DNA from: Mesodorylaimus sp. YZB2_4
Taxonomy: Eukaryota > Nematoda > Enoplea > Dorylaimida > Dorylaimidae
Assembly (NCBI GenBank): GCA_030248295.1
Contig: JASANH010000463.1
Coordinates: 372,001 to 436,000 of the forward strand
DNA: 64,000 nucleotides
Reading direction: 5' to 3'
Shown: positions 12,128 through 23,410 of the stretch, piece after piece
Layout of the letters: the number at the start of each line of letters is the position of its first letter
Numbering within the stretch: position 1 is the stretch's first letter
Notes under the pieces: model-generated
Told to the model about the DNA's origin: nothing
Databases searched by the model: none
The model's input: only the letters and a program-made list of their open reading frames with translations
Made by a program: the position numbers and the translations under genes

Positions 12128-12359
12128 TCTTACCTTGATATGAATGAATTGACACGTTGGAAGTCGGCAGTTTTATGGACTAGAGAAACTTTGTTTGACG
12201 AGTTCAGCGTGGCGAATGCCATATTTCTAACTGTGATTGTCTCAATTGCGTCAACTCTGTTCGTAGTTATTTTAGCCCGAATGCCTTTTTATACCGCGCA
12301 TGCATGTCTGTCCGCACCATACTTTCAGTAGCACAATTAGTTACTCAAATACATTATTT

Positions 12360-13250
12360 ATTATATTTTAATTTTCGACGTTTCGTCTTATCCTAAGACA
12401 TCATCAATAACTGATAAAAACACATCGTAAGGCGAGCAACGCATCAATGAGCCCATAGCGCGGCCAGTGCTCTGCCACCGCGCACACCCTTTCGTTGCAG
12501 TCACAAACAGACGCTGTCGCCGCCTTTGACGCGTGTCTGCCTAGCAGGGTACACATATGAAATATGCGAGCTGGAAACCTATGGTAGCGCACACAACGTT
12601 GATTCTCAGGTAGCGACAACCTATTGCAAAAGCGTGAAAGTTTCAAAGTCCTTCTGCTGATGTAAAGTAGGACGTTTGGTCACAATATAGATGGCCTCTT
12701 TGATCTTTAAAAATTCGTCGGAATTTGCACGATCCATGATGCGAAAATCATCACAGCCAGCGTCATGTCCCGCTTAAAGCATGTGATCCAAGATAGCCAA
12801 ATCCGCTGTGGCTCGAGCACGTTTCCCCGTTCGGGAAGAAGTGCTTGTTTGCTCGCCAATTCTCACGCCCAAGTGTTGGATCGTCTTTCCAACATACGTT
12901 GCATTACAGCAACGACAAGTGAACGAATAGACGACGTGGGAGGCGAGTAAACTGGGCAGGCGATCTTTGACGTTGAAACGATCACCAATTCTTTCGTACG
13001 TGGTGAAGATGAAGCGGAAATCGATCTGTGGGTATGCTTGATGGAGGAGTCGGAACAAACGTCGGCGGATGATGAGACTGAGGTGTTTAATGAAGGGGAT
13101 CTTGATAAAGCGTGTTTCACGTGGGCTCGAGTTTCGATTCTTGGCTTCTGGAACCTGATACCGACTGGACAGGAAGCGTCGTAAAACGTTGTCCATGAGC
13201 CAGCGTGGATATCCATTCTTGGACATGATATCCTTGATCGCAGCACTATC
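12360..13250 (-). mobile_element. Penelope-like retroelement remnant, GIY-YIG end
   Basis: Reading on the minus strand from about 13226, the frame gives the end of a Penelope reverse transcriptase (IPFIKHLSLIIRRRLFRLLH, RFIFTTYERIGDRFNVKDRL) and the GIY-YIG nuclease core VVYSFTCRCCNATYVGKT with the catalytic Arg in LGVRIGEQ. After DHML an in-frame TAA interrupts the frame, which then continues GHDAGCDDFRIMD, LKIKEAIYIVTKRPTL and ends FTLLQ. The 3' flank (12375-12410) has tttcgacgtttcgtctta with aagacatcatca, a string I associate with Penelope-type ends. The main RT domain is absent upstream. The stop and truncation make this a dead copy. The zinc-like Cys pair in the GIY domain is typical of Penelope elements. 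Confidence 0.85.
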
Positions 13251-13639
13251 AGTTAATTCACTATCGCTTGTTTCGTATCATTAATACAGCTTTTCTACTC
13301 TCTATAATTTTACTATAAGTCAAAGCCGGGATGAGAAAAGCAGCTTCACCACATGCGGCACTCGATGCTTTACGTGATAGATTCATGCTCGCATAATGAT
13401 TTAATTTTAAAAAAGGTCCGACCCATTGCTTTGTGATACAAGTAGGGGCACCTTAGAGCCAAAACCAATGTTCATGTTCATGTTTTACCACATCGCCAAA
13501 CGCTCATGCGCACTCGAGGGTGAAGGGACACATTTTACGCTGAAATGATTTACTGAGCCGCGAGTCGAGCACTCGCCCGTAAGTGCGCGCCTGGCGTGAG
13601 AGGCAGACGCCTAACCCACCCCAGGCCATAAGCCTGGTG

Positions 13640-16065
13640 GGCTCTCTTTCTTCGAGGGATGCTTGATAGGCCTGGATCAATGGAGACCTAATGGTGTCCC
13701 AGAGTGACGAGTACCACTCGGCTGGTAATCCATCACGCCCTAGCGCTTTACCTCTAGTCATTTCCTCAAGAGAGCTATCGACATCACAAAAGCAAGGCCT
13801 TATCACGTTAATCCCCAAACTAGGGAAAGATCCAACTCATCTGGCAAATTGGAGACCAATCACACTATTGAATTTCGACTACAAAATCATGGCCAAGGCA
13901 TTAGCAAATAGATTGAAAAGACACTTGAATACACTGATCCACAATACCCAAACTGGTTACATGACAGGCCGATATATCGGTGAAAATATCAGAATAGTTC
14001 TGGATGTAATCGAAACAATGCAATCCGACCCGAATGCATCCGGGTTACTTATGTCATTGGACATTGAGAAAGCATTTGACACACTATCGTGGAACTTTAT
14101 GGTTACAGCCTTGAAAAGGAAGAACTTTGGAACTCGGTTCATTGCAGCTGTGGAAATGCTATACAGGGATGTCTCGAGTGAGGTAATGAACAATGGGTTC
14201 TTATCAGGAAGAATCCAGCTAAGGCGCGGCATTCGACAAGGCTGTCCAATCTCGCCATACTTGTTCACTCTTGCACTCGGATTTTTATCAACTGCGTTGG
14301 AGGCGCATCCAGAGGTTCATGGGATCACCATTGGCGGGCACTTCTACCTAAGTAGCCACTCCGCGGATGACACAGACCTGTTTCTACGAGACACCCAATC
14401 AGCCAATGCTGCCCTAAGTGTATTGGATAAGTTCAGCGTTTCAGGACTCAAGCTCCATAGAGGGAAGACGAAATGTCTAGGGTTGGGACCCCAAGGTCAG
14501 GATATCGAGCCACCAAATGAAATTGAAATGACCGATGAGATAAAAATTCTAGGCATAATATACTCACGCGATTCGAACAAGATGTTGGAGGCAAACTTTA
14601 AAGATAAACTGTCTGTCCTATCCAAGCAAATGGACGATTGGAACGAACGTCACTTAACCCTGTTTGGGAAAATACTGATATGGAAGCAACTGCTGGGCTC
14701 TCATGTAACCTACTCCTTAATGAATTTACCAGTGCCCGATTTGGTCTTGGAAGAGCTGACAAAGCTTATTCGAAACTACATCTGGAATAATCGCCCCCCA
14801 AAGTCAGACACGATATACTAATGCAACCGATTTGCGCTGGAGGTGCCAAAGCCCCAGATATCCAAGCTACCTCCGACTGTCATGGATAATACGGCTAATA
14901 CGAGATCCCGATGCAGCATGGACAAAAATCGGGTTTCGGGAAGTATCTAAGGTGGGCGGTATCCGATTTCTACTTCAGTGCAACTTTGACACCAGAAGAC
15001 TGGGTATCAGTCTATCGCCTTTTTATGAGAGCATCCTGAACGTATACTGCTGGACGCTCCACTCGCCCATAAAAGAGGTAATCTCACCGGAAGCCTTGTC
15101 TGCCCAACTTGTGTGCAACAATCAATACATCCTGATTGACGGAAGAAGCATCTATTTCGAATGGCTGCGGAAGGTCCACTATCGCTAGTTACCAGCTGGT
15201 TCGGAGATGAGGGGCGTCCACGGCCTTGGTATGAGCTTGCCGACCTGGCTAACGGACGACTAAGTCACTTTCAGTACATACAAATAGGTTCGGCGATCCC
15301 CAATGCGTGGAAAAGGATGATGTCAGAGGCTAAAAGGGCGGCCCCAGCAGCTGTCGCCCCCCGACCAGGGTACGTCAATAGAGCCAAAACAGATACAACA
15401 GCACGCAAGCAGACGATCAACACCTGCCGGACAAGACCGATGGTCCACTTTACATCAAGGCGCGGCAGATTGGCCTTGGAATCGAATCTGGCGTCTACCA
15501 ACCGAGTTGGGTCTACCAAACAAAATCAGAATATTTCAGTTCAAAATCTTGCATCGAATCTTGACGGCACCGTCCAATCTACATAAATATGGACTCTGGG
15601 AGAGCAGTGAGTGTTACGCATGTGGGTCCAATGCGGATAATATCGAGCACATGTTGATTACGTGCCCGCGTTCGATGATTGTTTGGTCAGACATCCTGTC
15701 CCAATTCGAACGCCAAGAAGACGTGTCCGTGGTATGGACACCAAAGCACCTTTTATTTGGATTTATTGAACGGATTCCCGTGGATGAAGTACAACATCGG
15801 CTCAACGTAATTGTTATGATCGCGAAATACTATGTGTACGTGCAACGCAAAAATGAATCATTCAGGCTATCAAAAGTTGGTTTCAGCATGTTCCGCAGAA
15901 GATTCCTCCTCGATCAGTGGCACGTTTCTCAAGCCCGTGGTGGATTAAAAGAATTCGAAGCCATATGGAAATCTTACATGTGATAAGTTACACTCCTTAC
16001 CCAGATATGTGATATGGTGCCTGTGTACTTTGTACTTACCTCCTCCCCTTATATATATAAAAATA
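13640..16065 (+). mobile_element. Non-LTR retrotransposon (LINE), 5'-inverted and decayed
   Basis: The forward part starts at about 13787 and ends near 16065. The sequence left of the junction (about 13640-13785) encodes, on the opposite strand, the segment that normally precedes the RT core (EEMTRGKALGRDGLPAEWYS), so the 5' end of this insertion is inverted. This is the structure left by twin priming during LINE integration. The tail has short ta-rich sequence (about 16050) rather than a clear poly-A. The element lies next to a Penelope remnant and a large inverted repeat, so 12.4-18.8 kb is a nested repeat cluster. Target-site duplications could not be identified by eye. Confidence 0.85.
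13787..15983 (+). pseudogene. LINE reverse transcriptase, frameshifted
   Basis: The first frame (to 14821) shows RT motifs in order: GLITLIPKLGKDPTHLANW-RPITLL, motif A SLDIEKAFDTLSW, motif B RRGIRQGCPISPYLFTLALG, and motif C, which reads SADDTD where YADD is expected. It then passes through frames at 14832-15188 and 15161-15586 into 15507-15983. These carry the C-terminal part, including a Cys-His knuckle (SECYACGSNADNIEHMLITC). The domain order and the knuckle resemble L1/Tx1-type LINEs. At least three frame breaks and the changed catalytic Tyr show that it is inactive. The endonuclease part is missing. Confidence 0.85.
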
Positions 16066-16069
16066 CATG

Positions 16070-18190
16070 AGCCTGGTGGGTCAGCCATACTAGCTTCCCT
16101 TTCCCTCGTGAGCCGGTAATAAAAAAACCATTTCAGAACGAAAGGGGAAGCGATGGAAAAAGGCTCTAAATAATGATAATCCGGGTTTGGTTGGCGACCA
16201 TTTGAAAAAAAAGACATCGATCATCAAATGTATCCAATCTAAAAAGTCAATTGAACCTACATAAATCAGGACTAATTCATGGCAAAAATATAAAGGACAG
16301 TGTTGTACGAGTTCGCAGCAGCAACCAGGCTGGTCACCAACGAATCCTTTCTTATAACACAGCCTTGAAACCAAATGGACCCATGCAATGCTGCGCAGGT
16401 GTGTCCTGGCTAATCGTAAGACCCGAAATGTCTTTATTCCTCGACGTAACCAGCTTATGCGATGCAGCGGAGGAACTGCCCCAACTTTCATGTCAGATTC
16501 GCCGAGTCAACTACACCATGAACCTTTATTTCGAGACAGTGCAATTCTGGCTGTTCTTCGTGGGCGTAGTGGTCTCCCTGCCCTGCTGTATTCCCACTCT
16601 GTCCATCTTCGCCAAGGCAAGCTTATGCAGTGTCGAGTACTTGGTCCACAAGGTCGTCAACCTGGCTGAATTGATCCACCCGGGTTTCATGATTTTAACA
16701 TGTGGGGGCCCACTATGTGGCCGACTCGACCAATCACTATTGGCTCTGGAGTTATTACGTGGCACATTTCCATGCGAAGCGCGAAGAATGTTGGCCATTT
16801 CTGCTTGGCTCCCTCGTTTTTTGGGATTGTCTGCAAGCAAATGGGCGTCGTCTTGAAAATCTTATCTGCAGCTCACAAATTCAGGCAAGCCAATATTTGA
16901 ATGGATCGTTTTGTGCGCATTGACAATTTTCTCGATTGCAATCCATATTCCCGCTGCATTATGCATCCACCGCTTGCGTTTAGGGTTCCCGCCTATTTCC
17001 TGATATGAAAATTTGCCCTGTGTCATTGCGCAACGGACAAAAACTGTGAGGGTGCGCCAAGAAACAAAACGAATGGCTGACACCATGATTCACCAAGCAC
17101 CTGTGGAATCAATCTTCGCCTTCACCCACGTAGCAAACTAGTGTATCTGCCTGCAAATAATTGAGTTCTTTATAATAATCGGAAGAGAAATCAGTGAAAA
17201 ATCTGGAAATGGCTTCGATTGGACACGAGTGAGGGTGACTGAATGTTCAAAGAGGTGGTGTAGAGGAAATAAGCCTTCAGCCCCTCTTTTATAGGCGAGT
17301 TTGATCATTATTGTATTATCATTATCGTTGAACTATGGTAAGAACCAGTACCTGTGATCTCAAAAGGTTAGTGTTATTTCAGATGTGGGCAATGAGTTTT
17401 GTGATGCCACCATGAGTGTTGCTTACAAAACATTTACTTTATGTCAGTCAGTATGGTGACTTCTTGAATTTTAGGATACAGTCACGTGCAGCTGCAGGAA
17501 GCCTTTTCTCGGCGGGAGGAATCTGGCGCGCGTATTATTGTCTAGTTGTCTTCTCCGAAAGACAACTAGATAACTCGTTGCAGACAACGCCAAAGAACGA
17601 GGTGGACAACCAGAAATGGCCAACATTCTTCGCGCTTCGCATAGAAATGTGCTACGTAATCCAGAACCAATAGCATTGATCGAGTCGGCCACATATCAAA
17701 ATCATGAAACCAGAGTGGATCAGTTAGGCCAAGTTGATGGCCTTGTAGACCAAGTACTCGACATTGCGTAAGCTTGTCGAGTACTTGGTACTTGGTACTT
17801 AGACAATGAAGAATTAAAAGCCATTTGGGTTCTCAGCCAGGACACACTTGTGTAGCATTGCTGTAGGCTCATTTTGGTGGAAGACTGTGTGACTAGAAAG
17901 GATTCGTTGCTGACCAGACTGGTTGCTGCTGCCCATTCGTATGTTATACTGGCCTTTATATTTTTTGCAATGCATTAGTCCTGATTAAGGTTTCATTGAC
18001 TTGTTAGATTGGATACATTTGATGATCGACGTCTCTTTTTCAAATGCTCGCCAACAATAAATTGATTTGCATTATTTAGAGCAGCTTTTTCAATCGCTTC
18101 CCCTTTCGTTTTGGAAAAGCATTTTAAAAAATTACCCACCCTAAAGGAAGAGAGGGAAGCAAGTATGTGGCAGGTCCTCCCTAATTGGTT
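16070..18190. repeat. Large imperfect inverted repeat, arms about 0.7-0.8 kb
   Basis: The left arm (about 16070-16890) and the reverse complement of the right arm (about 17500-18190) align throughout. Shared blocks include acgaaaggggaagcga, gatcatcaaatgtatccaat, gcagcagcaaccag, caacgaatcctttct, gtgtcctggct, gtcgagtacttggtc, and gcgaagcgcgaagaatgttg followed by gccattt. The left arm holds about 190 bp (16425-16615) that the right arm lacks. On the coding side the right arm keeps an open segment NNANQFIVGEHLKKRRRSSN, and the left arm shows a matching but frame-broken NNDNPGLVGDHLKKK. It could be a foldback transposon or an inverted duplication of a gene fragment. The spacer (16900-17490) holds a 74-codon minus-strand ATG frame (16862-17086) of unknown kind. 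Confidence 0.8.
16430..16625 (+). other. Possible innexin-like fragment in the left arm
   Basis: Inside the part unique to the left arm, the frame reads FLDVTSLCD, then CQIRRVNYTMNLYFETVQ, then FWLFFVGVVVSL. This loosely follows the innexin order of a VT-CDF block, QIR, YT, NL-NE and the fourth membrane segment FLWFWFVFV. The VQCVLPI block expected between YT and NL is missing, and no other innexin exon was found. The similarity is by eye and may be chance. Confidence 0.25.
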
Positions 18191-18536
18191 TAGTCTGTAA
18201 GGTGTCCTTATTCGGGTACCGAAAAGCAATGTTTTAACAGGCCTTGTGTTGAAATAGCAAATTGTACGATCGCAAAGCCACTTTTCTTTTCTTAACCGTG
18301 ACATGCTAAAACTGTGTGGAAGTTAAAAAAGTTATTGAGAAGTTAAGAGCCAAGCGATCATGAATCTGCACCCGATCACTCATAGCCTGTTGAGTATACT
18401 GTACTTATACTCGGCGCCAGCAGGGAAATGGTGCTAGTCGGCGCATTTCAAAAAAGTGAGACACGCTACGTAAGTGCTGTACCCTTGATGTCTGACGGAG
18501 TGAAATGAAGCTTTGAGTGGATTTGCTAGACAACTG

Positions 18537-18770
18537 GATACAAAAGACGTCAGCGGGAAAGTCGAAGGCGAGGCACTATTATCTTAACATTTCACGCGGC
18601 ATCTCTGACAATGAGTGTCATCTTTTGTGATGAAGGATATTTCTGACTCAACTGACGCCTGATGTGAAAAAAGTAGGTATACTGTAAGTATGACACTCAC
18701 GGTCAAAGCCATGTGAAATGTTGAAATAACAGTGCCTCGCCGTTGTTTTCCCGCTGACAGGTCTTGATCC
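18537..18770. mobile_element. Foldback MITE
   Basis: Two arms of about 80 bp face each other around a 70-bp spacer: 18537-18621 and 18690-18770. Paired blocks include gtcagcgggaaa with tttcccgctgac, ggcgaggcacta with agtgcctcgcc, aacatttcac with gtgaaatgtt, and gagtgtcat with atgacactc. No coding potential. This is the pattern of a small non-autonomous DNA element. Confidence 0.75.
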
Positions 18771-21700
18771 AGCCATCTACATAGCATCCACTCTGGTTTT
18801 CAGTCCCTCAGACTTCGGGTTTCCTAAATTACTCAAACATCAACGGGACTGGCGTGGCGAGTCTCATTTTTTCAACGTATTTTCGCGCACTCTTTTATAT
18901 ACTTTCACGGCTTTCCCTGCTTAGGCACCGAGTACACTGAAAATGGTAAAAGTAAACAATGATTAGAACCTAATTCATTTCGGTGCAAGGGCCGTAGAAG
19001 GCAGGTTTACTGATTTCGTTTTATGAATTCCCTCTCATCGCTAGTTCTTGACTGGTTTTCTTGATTTAGCAAGTGATAAGAAATCACTTCCTTATGTTTG
19101 CTACCAAATTCCAGCACAGTATTTTACCCTGTGACAATATGGCCATTCAGCGTTGTAATAGGCATGCACTGCTCTCTGGCAGCTGTTGGTGCACTGACAC
19201 TTCCCATTCTTTCGTTAGAGCTCAGGAAATGGGAAATGCAGAGCAGTTTGAAATTTGAAATCCCTTAAAAAATGAACATGTATGGAATGTACATTCCATA
19301 TGGGGATTCAAAACTTCTACTGCATTTAAGCCAGTCCAAACTTTTAGTCACTACTTATTTTCCAGCAAAAGGATTTAATAAAAACCTGGACTATTTTTCT
19401 GGACATAAACACGCACTGAATATCCATCACACGAATGTTTGCTCACACGCGTTAATATGGTCAGGGTGAGCCTACAGTATTCGTACTGTTATAACCGTAA
19501 AATGCGCAATATAAATCTTATAGCCGAATGGAACGAAGAATAGGTTTTTCGTGGACTTTACTCTGTCTCTAGTCGTCTGAACAACATCCACTGTCGAAAA
19601 TAGACCAACAGATTGCGCTATAATTCTGCGACTTGAACTCTTCATGCACTGAATCTTTCATACAAATGCATTGCGTCAGTAAAAGAGGCACTTGTGAGGG
19701 CCATCAATTTCCACGCCTATCCTTGTGTAACGTTTTCTCTTCGCTCACCTCAGTCAACAATTGAAAAAGGGTCAATAATTTACACAAATTATTTTACTTC
19801 AATAAACTACAAAGGAATAAGTTTATATTTTTTATTCTATTCATAGAGTCGAGGTCAAAAAAATCTCATCCTTTAAAAACTCTGGATTCGCCTAATTCTC
19901 ACAAACCCGGTTTCGTATGGTTGTCTTTTTTATCTGCGGGTCTGTTGGTTTCTGAGGTTACACGTTCCCACCAGCGCGCACAATGCTTGGTAATTTCATG
20001 GACAAAACGAGGTTTCTCATGTATGAACCCGTCGTCCGTCGAATCCACATGAACAACTAGAACCAGTGTCCGAATACCGATGAGGTCTTCACACACTGAT
20101 TACAGGGTGTTTACACGGTGAAGACGAAGGGTCTTATGAAATGGTAAAATTTCTGTTTTTATGTCCAGGAAATCAGAACAGTCACCAGTTTCGTTATACC
20201 AAAAAAATTTTCCGTTCTGCACACTTCAAATCTCGCCGTTAGATGGACATTTAAGATTACGAGTCTATGTGACAAAGAGGATAAAATGGTGTCAAAACGA
20301 TTGACACATCCGACCCACGGGTTCTAGGTCGAATACCTCCATCGTCGTTTTTCCGTGCCTTAGTGCGCGTTATAGTCTTTCCTCCTTTCGAGAACGATTG
20401 ACTAAATATAAATTACCAGAATATACTTGCAGCACGAACAGAAAATTTTTAGTATTGACTTGAAACTAGGTTTAAAATTTTCATGCACAAACCCGCCAGT
20501 CGTTGTGAACTGAACTCGGGGCGGGTAAAAGGCGAAGGCCCATCTTGTCAATTCGCATTCCTTCCGTGTTTTGCTCGAGGCTAAATAGTAGAACTTCTTT
20601 TTTCGTATTCTTCCAACCAGAATGTCTCGAAGACGTCGTGTACCATTTTGGATTTTCATACTGGCCAGATCAGAACAAGGCGAGTTAAAATGCCCGTTTA
20701 TAATCTGCACGTGCACTAACTGAGTTCATTCCACGTAGTAGTCATGGAAAGGAGTGCCAAAGTTCATCAACTCTGTCTCATCTACTAAGATTCATGCATA
20801 GAATACGGGAACGTGATAAAAGTCAGCCGTGAGACCGTGTAAGGGTGTGCATTGAATATGTATGGGGGCACGGATAGACTTTAGTGAAACTGGATCAAGA
20901 CGAGTTTTTGTACAATTTAGATTTTCAGCACACTTTGAATACGGAGGGTTGACTTCTCACTGGGACTAATTGGATGCTTGGACCACACTTTATGCCTAAG
21001 AAAAATCTAGGCGTCAAAACTACAATTGGCCCATCCAAAGTCACCTTGTATATTTTTGATGGTACGCCCAGCCCTGCACGCTGCGACTATTTTCTAGGAC
21101 GCCGTCGAGAGACGACTCGAGGGGTCTCATCGTCAGTGCGAGAAAAGAAAAGAGTTTAAAAAAATTCTATCGATGATACCCCCTTTTCGTGACATTTCGG
21201 ACCAACCTAACGTTCGTGTTTTGCGGGGCTGGTGTAGCCAAGGTCATTGTCGGCTGTAGAGAACTCTTATTGGCCAAAGTCCTGGCACCCAGAACAGGTA
21301 ATTTCATTGCTGGCGAGCTGATTTTTTGTCGGTTGGATCAGAGAATTCATTCAAGAGCGTGTCGGCTACTTTACACTTTCCCAATTGCTCATTAGTTCTA
21401 ATGAGCAGACTAGTCGCTGATTTCGTTTAAAACGTTTTTGGTAATGGTCAATTTGATAAAGAAACTGGTTTGGGTTTATCCGGTCACACAAAATATTCTA
21501 TCCGCTCGTGATCGTGGGTCGGCCCGGCTGTAACTGGAAGAGGCAGCCGAGTGTGGATGGAGTGTGCACTCGGCCCATTGGCAGATCAAGCATTACGTTT
21601 AGTCCGAGCCCAGTCGCGAATAGCGTGGCTTCTTTTTGACTGTAACGAAATTGTTCTTAAAACGGACTTCATGTCATGTGCTGACTTGGATAGAAGGAAA

Positions 21701-21863
21701 GTGAAGAAACGACACCAACGAAGTTGTTCTTGCTGTAAACCGGATCGAAGTTGAAGCCAGCCATTTCACTTTTGTCTTTCATATTCGATAGCAAGTCGAG
21801 CGACTAGACAATACTTTTATGTGCACAAAATTTTTGTTTTCTCCTCATTCTTATTTGTTGCAG
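18771..21863. other. Gene-poor stretch
   Basis: No gene recognised. Two minus-strand open segments (19899-20096 and 20402-20716) share short strings (DDGFIHEKPRF and TTGGFVHENFKPSF), and the DNA around them is loosely similar. A diverged tandem copy of an unknown element is possible. The rest shows no structure I can support. Confidence 0.3.
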
Positions 21864-23410
21864 TCGGCAGGACGCAACTGACACGTGGAGTCGTGTTTTG
21901 CTTGGACCGGATACACTAAATACATTTTTGGGAGGATCGTGGCAATGTGTCTTTAAAAAAGGTGAGTGCAGATATTGCGCGTCATAAGTTTCATGCTGTA
22001 CAGTCCTCAGAAATGGTTTGTGAATCCTTCAGATAAGCAGTTTTTTTTCAGAGAGCGTCTCTTTTTTTTATTCTTGAAACTAAAAAATGTGCACTGTGTT
22101 CGAATTTCAGGAAAACATTAGCGAGCAATGAGATGCAATAGTTTTCAGGGATGGCACGTAAAGTAAATACAAACAGGCCACTTGTGTCAACCACGTGTTT
22201 GTGCAAGCGATAGCGCAAGCGGGAAATTTATTTACAAATACTCATTTTCTGAGAAGATTTGAAAATAGATATTGTGGGCTATTCTTGCTAGTAATTCGAG
22301 TGATGCGTGATTTCAATCAAGACTAGATTTCCCCGACCGTATTTTAATGGCAGGTAATCCGCGTAAATAAGAAGCTAGTAAAGACAAATTAGACAAATAT
22401 CCCGGTAGGTAACGATTTTTTGGAGGGGGTTCGCCCAGAAAAACTTTTACCTCTTAGAACCCGCGCCCCTTTTCAATGCTGGTCGAACATGGAAGTTTTT
22501 GAGCTGTTTGAATTATAATTGCTAAATACCTTGTATGTGGGTGGGAAAAAGAACTGGGCGCCTAGTGTCATTTTCAGTGCACATACAATAGATATATTTG
22601 CAGTGGATTCTGAACACTTTCACGCGGCTTAGTCTCTATAATCTGCCCCTTTCATATATTTTATCTGCAGCCGTATTTGTTCGCTTATTGGTCCTTCACT
22701 TACAACAAACCCCTACAACATGTGTAAAGTGCAAAGTGATATTTTCTTTTGTGACCTTCATGTGCATAGATGTACAACACATAGTGCAATGAATTCTACA
22801 GTTATGTCAGAAAGATATTTTATTTTACAAGGATGTTATTACATACTAAATACTCATATAAACCCCCTAAATACTCATAAACCCCAGCCTGATCCTGACT
22901 GGCTCTGGCTGGTCACATGTTCTCGCGGTTTTAGGTTTGACAAGTAGACCATAACAACAGCCTCATTCATGTCACCAGCTTGGGGAAGGTGGCTCCTAGA
23001 AAATGCTCACATCTGCAGCTCTTGTATTATGGATATATCAGAGACTGACTTGTGAAAAATGTTATTATACTTGCAGGACAGGTCTCTCTTTCATTTGCGC
23101 AATCTCCTACTCAGGCTGGAATTTTGATGAATGTGCAGCTTCGTAAGACCTTATACCAGCAATGGGGCACAACGAAATTCAGACACTGGGATGTTTTGCG
23201 TGCCTTGCGTTTTGTCACAATGCATAATATTTATAAGTGCTTATAAATATTACTTTAAAGTGAAGATGAATTTGGTGACTCATCCAAAGGATGAAATTTG
23301 GGTCTGCAGAGGAATTCGGTGAGCAATGGTGTTCTCCTGCTGCAGATGTTCTCCACATATCCTCAGATTATCCAACAGTTAGCCGAAGCAGCATACGGCA
23401 AGGAGCCTAG
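21864..23410 (+). other. Candidate exons of an unassigned gene
   Basis: Four open segments are each bounded by a good acceptor and a plausible donor: 21864-21961 (RQDATDTWSRVLLGPDTLNT then FLGGSWQCVFKK, donor gtgagt), about 22671-22734 (VFVRLLVLHLQQTPTTCVKC), 23077-23142 (donor gtaaga) and 23346-23410 (MFSTYPQIIQQLAEAAYGKE, donor gtaaca). I do not recognise the protein, and the phases do not fix a single chain. Treat these as splice-site-supported hints, not as an established gene. Confidence 0.25.
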
